Both the position numbers and the translations under genes were made by a program. A DNA stretch of 64,000 bases from Echinococcus granulosus (taxonomy: Eukaryota > Platyhelminthes > Cestoda > Cyclophyllidea > Taeniidae), in assembly GCF_000524195.1 (NCBI RefSeq), contig NW_020170385.1, positions 885,898-949,897 of the forward strand, written 5' to 3'. Below, piece by piece: positions 52,197 to 64,000 of the stretch. The notes below the pieces were generated by a model. The model had not been told where the DNA came from, did not search any database, and saw only the letters and a list, made by a program, of their open reading frames with translations. Positions within the stretch are counted from its first letter, which is position 1; each line of letters starts with the position of its first letter.

Positions 52197-55100
52197 TCAC
52201 TTCTGACTTGATTCACCGTCTTTCTCACTCGCCAAGGGACCCTCGACGGCGCCAGAACTAGAACTCTGAGCCTGCGACTCCTGTTGCACCTTCTTCTCCT
52301 TGGTTCTCGTTTTACGAGCAAGTGTGGGTAGCTTAAAACGACGCTTCTTCTTTGGCTTCTTCTACAAGCATTCACAAAGAGTAGCTTTACAGTAGTTACA
52401 CACAGGCGAATAAATATTTTGGTAATAACGCACTTGTTGCACAAGGCATGCATTAAGGCATTGCCTTGAATCGTTGAATTTAGAGGTTTTCATATAGAAG
52501 TTATATGGTGCGAATCTTGTGAATGGGGAAGTAAGAACAATTTACACTTATTTACCATGCTTATCTAGGTGTGAACACCGAAATATTGCCTTTCTAAATG
52601 GTAATGTGAATTATGACCCAAAGCGATTCCATCATTAGATAGTCATTTGTGCTTTCTTGAAGTTTCGGCATAGTTGGAGCGCGGTAGTGCTAAGATCCAT
52701 TCAAGGAAAGGACCGTACTTGCGAAGTTAAAGGGAAGTAGCATAAGACAGTGCCCCATAAAAGAGGTTATTAAAGGAATTCATGCGACAGAAGGGATCCA
52801 TTTACTGATATTTCCCAGTGTCTACTGACAGTTGCAACCAATCCGAAAAAGACTACTGACGACCATTTCGTAAAGCGTTTACACGCGGTGACGGTATTAT
52901 TGCCTGCAAGTGTACACCAACGATGTAGGCCATTCAAGTTCGATCGGCACATGCAAATTCACATTTCGCGCGCTCGTACAAGGATATAATGCGTAATAAA
53001 AAAACGTAAATAATGCCTGAGAATGTCCTACATATATATGTATGCTATTTGCATACGCACCTTTACAGAGACGTAAAAAATAAGACAGGCAGCCTTCAAA
53101 AGCTGTCGAAAAAAAACGTTTTGCATAAATGTTGTGGATTTTCATTGCATTGCATCTCAAACAGATAATGCTTGGAAAAACCCTCAGGGTTAAATATAAA
53201 ATAGATGTTAAATTACATTTGATAAAAAAAAGGGTGTTAAATCCATTAAAGGATAACGAATCCTATCGATAAAGACTACAAAACGACACAATTTGGCATT
53301 TGGAGCTTTTCAAACATCCAAAAAGCAATAAAAGAAAAAGATTGACGAGCAAAATGAAATCGCATTGTGTACGTCATATCGAAGGTAAAATCGTACACCC
53401 AAAAACTAAACTTAGATCCCGCTCCTGAAGGACAGCAACAAAAATATCAGTGTTAAGCACGACTCCCCGAAAATAGTTTAACGTCTAGGGTATGAAGACA
53501 CGTTGTAGGCGAGTTTAACATACAATAGGCGTTCACTTAATTGGAGATAAAAGGGAGCAAACTCACTTCGCTTGCATTCGAGTCCTCAATTTCACTCATT
53601 TCCGAGGTCGCCAGTCCCACAGGTGAGGGTGGCGAAAGATGAGACCCTAAACAGACAAATAGCCCAAGAGGCGTTTTATCATCAGTCAAGCAGGCTGTTG
53701 TGGCCCTTCTTACACTCTACCCTACGGCTACAAGCCAAGAGCAGTGCTGATGCCGGTACACTGTAGTGATTTACAAAAATATGCAATTACATCAGGGTAA
53801 GATGCCATATGCGCACTTTACTGAGGCTGATTGATGCAGCATAAGCTCATGGGGAACAAGCAAAATGACAAAACAATCACGGGCATGATGTCACACAAAT
53901 TTATTCATTACTAAATTCTAAATGGAGGGGGCGTTATCACATTTGAGATGTCTGGAAGCCAAAGCAACCAAAGAGTTCTCCCAAAGAACCAAAAAAATAA
54001 ATTGAAAGTGACTGGTTGTACCTAATTTGAGTTTTTAAAAACAATGCCGTACTGACGAAAGAGCCCACCTTACCGTATTCGATGTGACGCGTCAGAAAAT
54101 GCGCGACCTTAACAAACTGTAATCACTGCGCGCCCTGCCATATGCCGGCTGTGAACTCAAATGCACGGACGACAACACGAGTTAGTACTGCCGTACGCAA
54201 GGGAATTAAATCACTACTACGAAATGTTAACCACGATTAACGAATGCCACCTAAAGCTTAAATCTTTACGACAAAAAATGGCAATTATTTTCGAAAATGT
54301 AGGATTTCAACGCAGGGTTTAGCCGAGACCAGATTGATTGTTTTTAGGAGACGAATGCACTTTGAGAATATAGCTAGAAAACCAGTTAAGAAACGGTTGA
54401 AATGGTTTCCCGTATTTGTGTAATTTTGTCCCAGAGTAATGATAAAATACATAAAATCACTAAATCTACACTCCAACGCTAGTTAGATATAAATAAATAG
54501 GTAACATTCACACAAGGCATAAATGAAATGAACCTGAGGTCATTTTGATAAAGGGTTCAGTTTATGAGATATGTCAATCGAGGACCACTTCATTGATCGA
54601 ATGGGTATGCGACGAAAGAGCTGATTCAAAAATTAGTGGGAATTCAGTCCCAAAGACCATGCATCAAAAAAGCAATTGCTCACACGGAGTGCTATAAACA
54701 ACTAGGAAATATATCGCGAACATGTGACGAAAATTCATTTCTAGGAAAACTAAAAACATCACAAAACCGCCTTTTTTCTTAGTGAATATAACTGAACATT
54801 ACAATCTCTCACGAAAACTCCATGGAACACACGATGGTCCAAACAGGGAACAAAAATAAAGCAATCCACCGATGGCATAGCTGCGTTAAAATGATTCCAT
54901 CTAAGCAAATGATCCGAGACTGACATCATTTCACAAATCCAACAGCCAAAAGTTAAATGGTGCATAATAATGAATGCAGAACAGGAAATTTAACCTTACT
55001 ATAAAAAATAGCACAAGAAGTAAGGGTAAATGAACAAATACCAGTGACATAGGTGGTTTCATGCAATTCGGAGTCGCTGAAAATCGCAGAGCTCGCGCAA

Positions 55101-58100
55101 ATGGGAACCGCAGGAGATTGAGCAAGATCTGCCGAAAGCGAAGAGGGATGCAATCGGCAGTGGAGACGTGCAAACAATGGAGAAAGCGTTAACGAAACCA
55201 GCCTGAACATGCCTAATAAGACCTGTAATCACATTCCATTGCCACCCGAATTCCTTTTGTGACTGTGCACTGATTTATCATAACAGTTTGGGAAAACGAG
55301 TTCACATGAGATGAAATTAGTGTCGCTGCATACATTCACTTGTAGGTGGTTTCAACTATCCTAATCTATTAATGTGATTGAGCCTGGGCAATAGTCGTTA
55401 ACACAGCATACACTGATGACACTTGAAACGGATGTTTCGACAATTAACCATTCCACTGTGACAAAATCAGTCGGATAAACAGAAATGAGGGTCATTTAAG
55501 ACTACAGAAGATTAAGACGAAAAAAAAGGGAATAAAGTATGCATCAATTTTACAAAAAAGAGCGCCAATCAGCAGTATAATCGGTGAAGTTTAGGCAATA
55601 AAAATAAAATAAGAAATGAATGGATGCTACGGTCTCTATTACAAAAGTGTCTATTAACTAGGTGGGAGAGCCCTGAGTCCCTGGGAAGGGCCAACTGAAT
55701 TGCAAATAGCGAGGGCGAGCGAAGGCGTGCACTACCTGTGGGGTCAAGAGGACTCTTTGCTTGTTCAACCTCCTGCTGCCGCAGCCACTCAGCGTAAAGT
55801 GTTGGGTTGTTTTTCATCTGAATCTCTTGCTTATAGGCCTCCAACTCCTCGTCTGTCACTTGACCGAAAGGATTCTGTTTCGTGTAGACACCCTACAGAA
55901 ACAAGCATTATAGTCACGTAATCCAGTGAATTATACAGAAGTCGTGGAGGAAATACATTTACACAAAATATGGCGAACCACATTTCAAAATTTGGAGCAC
56001 GACGATGGCAGCATTAATTAGTAAGGTAGGTGTCGCACAAAAAATAAATTATACGTGGAGTTATGGTAATGATTACGCGATTTCCAGAATTTTTATTGGA
56101 AGCTAAGTATCACCAAAAGCAATGACGTATTCTACCTGACAACCCAGAATATATATGACATAGAGTATCCAAATTTGCATTTTAGTTCTAATAGCCAGGC
56201 AGAGCACATTAAAGACACTTGGTGAAGCAAAGAGCGGTAACCAACCTCGTAAACAACAGCACCGTCACGGACGTCGCGATGAAGAATGGCCTTGCTGGCA
56301 GCAGCGACGGTGGAATGCGAGTCTGGAAGGGAGGCGGAGACGGCGCCAGGACCGAGAGCCTTCACTAGAGCTTCGTCGCGAATGCGGCACGCCTCGTCCC
56401 ACGTCAGGCCCTCCAGCAGACGTGACTGCGGTCCCGCAGTGTTCGTGTCCCTGTAGTACTTCTCCCGAACCTTCATAAACCAAGCCAAGGGACAGAAAAT
56501 GGGCACATTTGAATGGACCAGTCGGTCACGTGACCCTCTCGCAAATGTTATCGAATAGAAGTATATTGGCAAGACAACAACAATCAATAAGCTATGATTT
56601 GGTTGAACGCAGACTAAAGCAATTGCAGCACAAGTGCAGCCACAGTGGTAATTGTGTGCCAACTCTGGCCAGCATAACCGCACACATGCACATACACACA
56701 CAGCTGCCAAGACTGCATCTGCAGATGCAAATTTTCAGGTGTCTATTGCCAGAACACCAACGAATATCGATTGGTGGACGGTGTTCGCACGCGGGTGCGC
56801 AAACGACAATCGCGACCGTTGCAATTACACAGTGTCTCGGGATTGGTGAGGTAATGAAAACGAGGACAGTGGAAAACAAGTTGATTTCCTCCATCACGAA
56901 CAATTTATTACTGTAAACAAGGCTTAAGGATACGTGCACATCTCAATAAATCTTAAAGAACATAAATTGCAGCATACAAGGCAATTCAAATGATTAACGA
57001 TAAAAAATAACGCAAAGATTAGGTAAGAATACACCTTCAATGTCAGATATAACTACACGCACCTAAATTTTCCCGTGAAATGATTAGACCTAAAGGCATT
57101 TAGGAGTTGCATAGTGATGGTGAGGGTAAGCACAAGACAAACCTTTTTCTGGTGTTCCATGAGTTCCCTGGGATCGTCGCCCTGCGGTGCGAAACGGCTG
57201 AAGTTCATACCGCTGGAGGGAGTGTTGCTTTGGGCACCTGTGGTCCCCAAAGGAACGGCAGCTGGTGTGAGGGGATGGAATGGTGTAGGAGGAGGCAATC
57301 TGCCGCTGGAAATCTCCACATGTAGCGACGCCTCTCGACTGGACACCCAGTGGGCCACGGGTTGACGACCTGGTAGAGTGGACACCTCCTTTGTGTAGTT
57401 GTTTGGTGTGTTAAGCCATCGTTGGTCCGACCATTGACGTCGAAGTGTTCTAAATTGCATAAAGGAAAATTGACTGAACATCACCCGATAGACGGCAAAA
57501 TCCTAAAATAGTACACAATCCCGCTAATGCTGCTTATTTATTTACCGAACGAACGTGCGTGGCCAACCAAAACAGTCAATCTGCGAGACGGTGATTCTTG
57601 GAACTATTTTTCTTCAGCAAATTCGACTATGCACCTAAAAACATTCGCATCAGTGCAAAATTTCGATTCAATTAATTTTTCAAATACAATTAACGCCTTG
57701 CTTAAAAGCTATCACATTGGTGAAAGTTTAGGTAAGGAATTTCATAGAAAGCGGTCGAGACCAAAAGCTTAATTCCATGCCCCTGGTAGCATAAACAACT
57801 GATGGAGTTCGAAAGATGAGGAAAATTGCAGAAAAATGCTTATAAAAATTGGGGTCATCAGGCCAAATATCGAACACACTTAAAGTTGAATTTTTTTACG
57901 CGTGAACAGGGAATAGAATTAACTTGATAGAGCCAAAGCAAAAATTATCATAGCCCATAGCAATAACGGTTTGTTAATGACCCGAGAGAAATCAATTGGA
58001 CTGAATTTGTTCAAAGAGAGAGATAACGTACTCACCCCGGTCTAGCAGTCTCAGATTCGTCGCCTGAAAAGGCACCGACATCGTCGTAGTACTGAGCTAT

Positions 58101-60862
58101 GGCGGTGGCCGCTGAGGAGGAGAAGGGTGGCACTTCGACGTCCTCAAACCGCCTGCTTCCTGTAATGGCGCCTAATCTATCCAATGTTCTTCGAGACGGT
58201 CGAGGGCTAACCGCAGCATCCTAAAACCATAATAGTACCAATGCGTAGTAAAAGCAAATTGATGACACTGAAAATATTCTAATTTTACCATGAAACGGCA
58301 GCAATACATGCGATGTTTGGGACTGTTTTGGAGGGGACAAAAGCGTTTTAAATATCCTTTTACTTCCTCCATATTACCTGAATATTTTCTATTAAACATT
58401 GCAAAGATCAACCAAACTAAATTTGCTGAATAGATGTCATTAGGAAAAGAAAAAAGGTCAGTTTGACCCGTGCCCTTTTGGAATTGAGAAGATGAAAGAT
58501 CAACACGTCCATTTCTCCAAGACAGTCACCAAAAAACAATGAATCTTTTTACAGAGCAACTTCCATGTTCACACAGCGGAATGCTCCAGCATATCGGACA
58601 TCATATTCCCGGGGTTATTACATTGTACCAGCAGATTTTAATGGGATACGTTAACATAAAGCATCTAGCTTTTACTCATAAACTTAAGCAGTGGAAACGA
58701 ACTCATTGGTTTTTTGATAATGAGGTGAATACATAATTACAAAATCCAGACGTTAAAAAAGGGACAAATTGGCTGAAATGGAGGACCACCAACCTGTCGG
58801 TAGAGATGGCCGGTCCTGTAGCCGGCGTTATCGAGGTGACGCATGAGAGCCTCGAACTCCAGCTCACCGAGACGCCAGGGCCGCGCGGAGGCGGTGTGTG
58901 CGGCCAAAGAGGAGTCGGAGAGGTAGCCGGCGTCGGTACCGTTAGCACTGGCGTTGTGGCGAGAAAGTGAGAGGGTGCGCGCATGCGCCAGGCGGATAGC
59001 CATCGCCGCCTCCGGACCTGACACGCCGCCCAACTCTGTGGTGCGCCACGCCTCGTATGTCCTCTTCTGGACCTGTTGGTTTGGAAGCACCAAGTGATCC
59101 ACACCCAAGGAGGCCAGTCGCAGCTGCAATTTCACAGGGATGAGAAGGGTGAGTCAGATTGGTTTGGTGCAAAATCTATTTCATTTTAAGCGATTTAAAG
59201 CACGTACACATATATACACACCTGGCCGAAAATTCTAACCATCAAACTACTGGAGAATCCTGTTATGTTTTACGTAATATGTATGAAAACACTAAACTAG
59301 AGGGCGATGAAAGATACCCCATAAAACAAACGAGTTTCAATAAACAGCATTGCCAATTATCTGTTCAAAGGCATGAATGTGCATAAATAGATATAACGGA
59401 TGCTAAACGTAAAGCAAGTAAGACATCAACAAAGACCGAAAGTGACATGCAGCTCCATTTTATAAACAAAGGGTCCAAATGGACGAGAATGTTTAAATGG
59501 AGTCGAAATGATCCATTCAGAAAGCAACTATTGCGTTACATATGGCCAGACAGACAGACAGACTGATGTCACCTGTGTTTCGCAAGCGACTACGGCGTTG
59601 GTGGCGTAATGCCAGGCCTCTTCGATGGTTTCGCCGAGAGCGAGAAGGCCACGATAGCGAACGAAGAGAATGTGAGTGTCCTGCGCGATCACCTTGCTCA
59701 GTGCAGCTCTCTCAGAGCTTAGGTCGGCGGCGACAAGTGAGGAGGGCGCGGTCCGGCCACCGGCGCCCCCCTCCGCTACGTTCTCCCTGGTCGAATCGTC
59801 GGGTAGTGGGTGCTTTGGAGTGTAGTAGACCACCTCACCCAGGATGATGGCCTCTTGTGATAACGGCAGCAGACCCGCCTTCATGCACGATACCTACAAT
59901 TACAAAAATATACAAGTTGAATTTGAACACGCCTACCACACATCTACCGAAATAATGCTGCTGCTAAAGGCAACATACAGCAACCGTTGCGGGTGTACCC
60001 AAGTGAATGATGCAACGGATGTCAGGACGAGTCGAATGAACAGCGGAATGAAATAGCCATCCGGCCTGTTCAACGCCAAGAACAGTTGATCCAGGATCAA
60101 GTACGACACCGTGACTGTTTAGCTTGATCAGAGATGAGGCAGTCACTTCGTGATAGAGTAGTCCAAAAGGGTTTATGAGAAAATGCTCCTCATTTCGGCT
60201 TATTCGAACAGTGGCATGATTATAAATGCTGGTGTTCCAACCAAACAGCTCAATCAGCCGATACACTGAAGCCAGTTTGCAACGGTACACACGTTCTCTG
60301 CGGGAATATAGTCCTGTATCAACGCCACGCAAATCGTTGATGGGGATGATTCCATTTTGGTGACCTTTTTAAGAATGGAATGGATTTAACATGAAAGATG
60401 CAAGCGACCAAATTAAACTTGGGCAACATAAGGTAGCAATACAAGTGGTAAATAAACACATTGATGATAATGCCAGAGAAAAATACTTAATTACTCTTAG
60501 TGAAACCACCTCCAGTCAGTGGACGCTTTCCAGGAATTGTAGAAAAAAGGTCAGCCAAATGTTGCAGGGAGAGAAGACTTGAATTCAATATAGCTGATTC
60601 TTGAGATCGTGTGTAGTTCTCTATAATTTCCTCTAGCTCTTTCCGAAACGACTCCGAATTCAGTATTAGGGATACGCGACGGCGCTGCGACATCAGATTT
60701 AGATCCTCCTTGATTTCAGCCGGCCTCATAAGTTGTCGCTTATATTCCGGATCATCTGGATCTATATTTGAATAAATGTAACTTAAATGATGACCTACCT
60801 ATGTTGTCGATGAATTTCTCGGAAGTGTTAGTAAAGCCGTTTCCAACTACTGCATCTGCCAT
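52197..60862 (-). CDS. ADD1: Adducin, membrane-skeleton protein, 11 exons
   Basis: Caps actin filaments and recruits spectrin at the cell cortex. Exons: 60862-60799, 60761-60495, 60364-59979, 59893-59573, 59123-58794, 58220-58036, 57449-57143, 56470-56246, 55892-55736, 53646-53567, 52361-52197; 828 residues, phases all consistent. The aldolase-like head domain spans about 115-355 ([66 protein letters not shown]). The neck ([16 protein letters not shown]) and a long tail follow ([37 protein letters not shown]). The last exon is the lysine-rich MARCKS-related domain [17 protein letters not shown], site of actin/spectrin and calmodulin binding, with Thr in place of the usual Ser. The head has an extra Gly/Ala/Ser-rich insert near [16 protein letters not shown]. 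Longer than human alpha-adducin. Additional alternative exons in the large introns cannot be excluded. Confidence 0.97.
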
Positions 60863-63800
60863 CACTTTCACAATTAAATCAAAAGTTAACAAAAGGACTA
60901 GCTCAAGAAAGTTGTAAAGAATAGTGTAAGACCACTCAGATCAGGGCAAAGCCTCGGGCAAAAGCCAGCTCGCAAGTTGCAACCGCCATACACCAATTGG
61001 CCGCAAATTGCCTCACTAAAATAAACAACTATTCCAGCGAAACAAAATACACTTTTATTTAAATCTTACTTACACCCCATTCTCGCTGCCTGCTTACTGC
61101 TTAATATTGCTGTCAAAAATAGAATCTATATGTCCTTCAGATTCTCACTACCAAGTAGTCCGAAATCGCATTATTGAGGCGCTTTATTAATTTTGCTACA
61201 AGAACTACTAATGGCTCTAATAGTATTTACTACTATGGCCACAATTACTTCAGCAAACGTTCTCAAACCAGATGATAGCCACTCCAGTCTTTCCAAGGAT
61301 AATAAACCATACCTCTGTATAAAAGGGTAATAATTTACGTATTGAAGGTCGTAAGGCCATGGACATGGTTGGAGAGCCACGCTGCCGAGCTAAGTAAAGT
61401 ACTTGGAACCCTTAGAGTCTGCACAGCCAAACCAATGCATAGCCCCCCCCCCCTTTTGCTTTAACGACGGCTTTGGTGATTCCCTTGTTTACTGTTCTCT
61501 GCCCGCCGTTGAAATGTATCCAGAGTATTAGCAGTGACTCAGAAGTCAGGATAGGCAGTCACTATATTCTAAAGCAGACAAGCAGGTATTTGACGCCAAA
61601 GTCAAGGATGCGTCTCGGCGACTCCATCGTATCCGGATTTCGAATTTATTTGTTGACTGCGCTGAAGGGAGGAGGAATAATTGAACTTGTACTCATCAAT
61701 GGTGGTTGATTCTCCATAAAGATTATTTTAGTATGCGATTTGCTACTTGTGTTTTTACTAGCCCTGAATAGAGATACCCAACAAAATAGAAAGTCTAAAG
61801 TAGTTTTACATTAATTCTGTTTTTCCTTACCGTTTATTTTCTCATTTTAGCGCTTCTTGGCTGTCTGTCTTGGTTCCACTCAGCTGGTCGGGACCTATAA
61901 GAGGTGTCGTTTGTTAGCGCAGTTAACACCTCTGCAGAAATGCCGTAGGCAGCGCGATTGTTAGGTTTTTAGAACCGTAAAACTCCAATTTCGCCTCTGC
62001 TACCAATAGCCGTCTTGAAGAACATGAGATTGGGATGATTGCCAAGGTCAGTTTTCACATGTTGGCCATTCGCAGCAGACCCCTCCTCCCTGCGACGTTA
62101 AGGTTTGTTTGTGGGCCATAGAACAAAGGGTAGTTGGCCTCTTGAACAGGGTTCGTTTGTAGATGCTACAACTATAGGTCCCTAAATCTTTCCAAAAGTC
62201 TCAACCATAGCGATATGGAGGAAGCCTCATTATTAGCATAAGAAAGGGCTGGGACGCTATAGGCCTGGATGGAGGACCACGCTGGATAGCGGAAGTACAG
62301 CCTGCGGAGACTGAAGAGCCCGTGCAACTAGACGCAAAGTGGAAGACTATCAAATCAGCATATTACTAACGATGTATTATACATGCATGGAGTTTGTGAT
62401 TTAAAACTCTACTTTATTTTAAATCCGTTCAATTAAACCAATGCATAGCGTCTTTCTGTTACACTAAATAGCGCTTTAATATGAATTATGTATACGGTTT
62501 GCGGCATATTTTGCCAACCTCACTTCAAACATATCCCAACTAATGTTTAAAGCCTTGCGTGGCTTTCACTGTTGTTTTTAATGCGTAGAGTAATTTATGG
62601 GAAATGGCTAGGCGTTTGCATAACCACAAAACAGAAGTAACATTGGCTGAGGAGCGGCAGCACTTTATTGGGGAGTAGTTGCGTACCACATTCTTCATTT
62701 TAACGCTATCCACAGTCAGCAATGGTGCATCCATGAACTGCATAGAAGTGCAGTTCATAGGAAATGGACGAAACCAAAAATAGCCTACATCATAAAGAAA
62801 CCCCATACATTTTGGGGAGATTTTAAGAAATTAATTTATGTACATAAAACTTTATGAGGGATGTAGGCAAGATGTGACTGCATTGTAAGATATTTACAAT
62901 TTATGGGTTTGAAGTGAACCAACTCATGAAAACTTTTGCATAGCTTTTTTTTGGCAAAATTTGCCTCATAATACATTGATTAAAAGAAGGTATTTTAGCA
63001 GGGCAACAGCTTAAGAGACAGGTTGAGTGTGGTTATGAATAGGGGTGTAAATGTTGACTCCAACCTCGGTGTGGCTAGAATTGCAGTTCAGCTTGACGAT
63101 ATGGCGGATAATTTCTATCCGCCTTTAGAAGCTGTTTAAATCACATTTGCATGTACCCCAGAAATGGGCAAAGTTGAACTTACAACAAATAACCTGCACG
63201 TTATCGTTTAAAAGCAGCGTTTTGTGCCATAAAATATATGGGTAACAGAACTACTAGTTCAGCTCACAGGCAGAAAATAGTGGCGAGATGTTGCTAAATT
63301 TCGAACAAAAGGCTTCCACAAAGTCTCTGCAGCGCTTTAAACGATTCACGTGATACCATGTTGACACAATACCATTTGCCATCAAGAATCACAAGGAATT
63401 TCAAATATGCTAAAAACCATCTCTGAAGTAAGCACAAATAATTTTAAAATTAACAGTGAATACGATCTAACTGAAAAGAACTGATAAAGGATCACCTAAT
63501 GGCACCACTAATGGTCAAATTATCCAGAATCACCATAAAAGCACTTTGGGGTGGAGGCACTGGCTTTCCTGAATTGCGATCGTGTTGTGTCTGCGGTGTT
63601 GGCGTCAACGCTCTTGTTCATGTGATGGTTTTATACTTTAATGGATTGCCAACTAGAATGAGGATATTCATCGAAAAATTCTAGAGGTAGGGAAGTAAAT
63701 GCGCCTAAGGTCTGCTGAACGGCCTAATTGAAAGGTGGCTATGTTCACATCCAATTACTGCATTTGGCAGGTAAAGCATACCGCACAGCCCCAGGTCGCT

Positions 63801-64000
63801 TTAATTCGGCCACACGAATTAAGGTTGGTGTGACAATTTGTCTGCTTGACGTGAGCACGAAATCATCCGCCTGCGCACCGATGGGAGAGACTTGTGGGTT
63901 CACGCACCTGGCTGCACGCGAGCGCATGTGTCATCATGGGTCAAAAAACACCTACTTTGGGTGACTTATAAAGCGGCAAATGGGCCCGCAAAGACAGTAG
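60863..64000. other. Upstream of adducin, no supported gene
   Basis: Holds the adducin promoter side and about 3 kb of intergenic sequence. An 11-base C run lies at 61443-61453, and 61860-62340 is GC-richer and repeat-like. Minus-strand frames at 62806-62540 and 63927-63745 are protein-like but unrecognised; the second could be an exon (acceptor TGCGCAG, donor GTGCG|GTATGC) of a gene continuing outside the window. Confidence 0.4.

Noticed and set aside
62540..62806. Minus-strand 88-codon frame near the right end
   Set aside because: Begins at an ATG but lacks any recognised domain or neighbouring exons; kept only as a note.

Overview
This window is animal nuclear DNA. Genes are split by introns with GT...AG borders, intergenic sequence is long and AT-rich, and the recognisable proteins are eukaryotic chromatin, replication, RNA-processing, ribosome-assembly and cytoskeleton proteins. 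Several introns are very short (34-52 nt) next to others of hundreds to thousands of bases. Five genes have a 3' splice-site-like AG only 4-25 nt before the start codon. Together with divergent protein sequences, this points to a flatworm, most likely a parasitic tapeworm. That placement is inference, because no diagnostic marker gene is present.

Left part (1-12.7 kb): the 3' two thirds of polybromo-1 (PBRM1, + strand: two bromodomains, two BAH domains, an HMG box and the conserved C-terminus). It is followed tail-to-tail by the nucleolar DEAD-box helicase DDX56 (- strand, 11 exons, one GC-AG intron). DDX56 shares a 265-bp divergent upstream region with C1D, a nuclear exosome cofactor (+ strand).

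Middle-left (12.7-23.8 kb): a small secreted peptide precursor ending in a dibasic site plus an amidatable peptide (14466-14708), an HP1 heterochromatin protein (- strand), two LTR-like elements each with its own 4-bp target duplication (20.5-21.0 kb), and the replication licensing ATPase CDC6 (+ strand).

Centre (23.8-47.5 kb): gene-poor. It holds one uncertain small gene near 28 kb, a TG/G-rich low-complexity stretch near 31.6-31.9 kb, and a probable type I membrane protein with divergent Sushi-like modules and a Ser/Thr/Pro-rich stalk (41-44 kb).

Right part (47.5-64 kb): a short LisH protein matching only the N-terminal half of WDR91 (- strand), the intronless 60S assembly factor MAK16 (+ strand), and a complete 11-exon adducin gene (- strand), which brings a membrane-skeleton function. 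The last 3 kb has no gene I can support.

The genes are not a functional pathway or operon. They are independent housekeeping loci, with DDX56, MAK16 and C1D all acting in nucleolar RNA and ribosome maturation. Exon borders were assigned by eye from splice consensus, reading-frame phase and family similarity, and all internal phases of the named genes close correctly.
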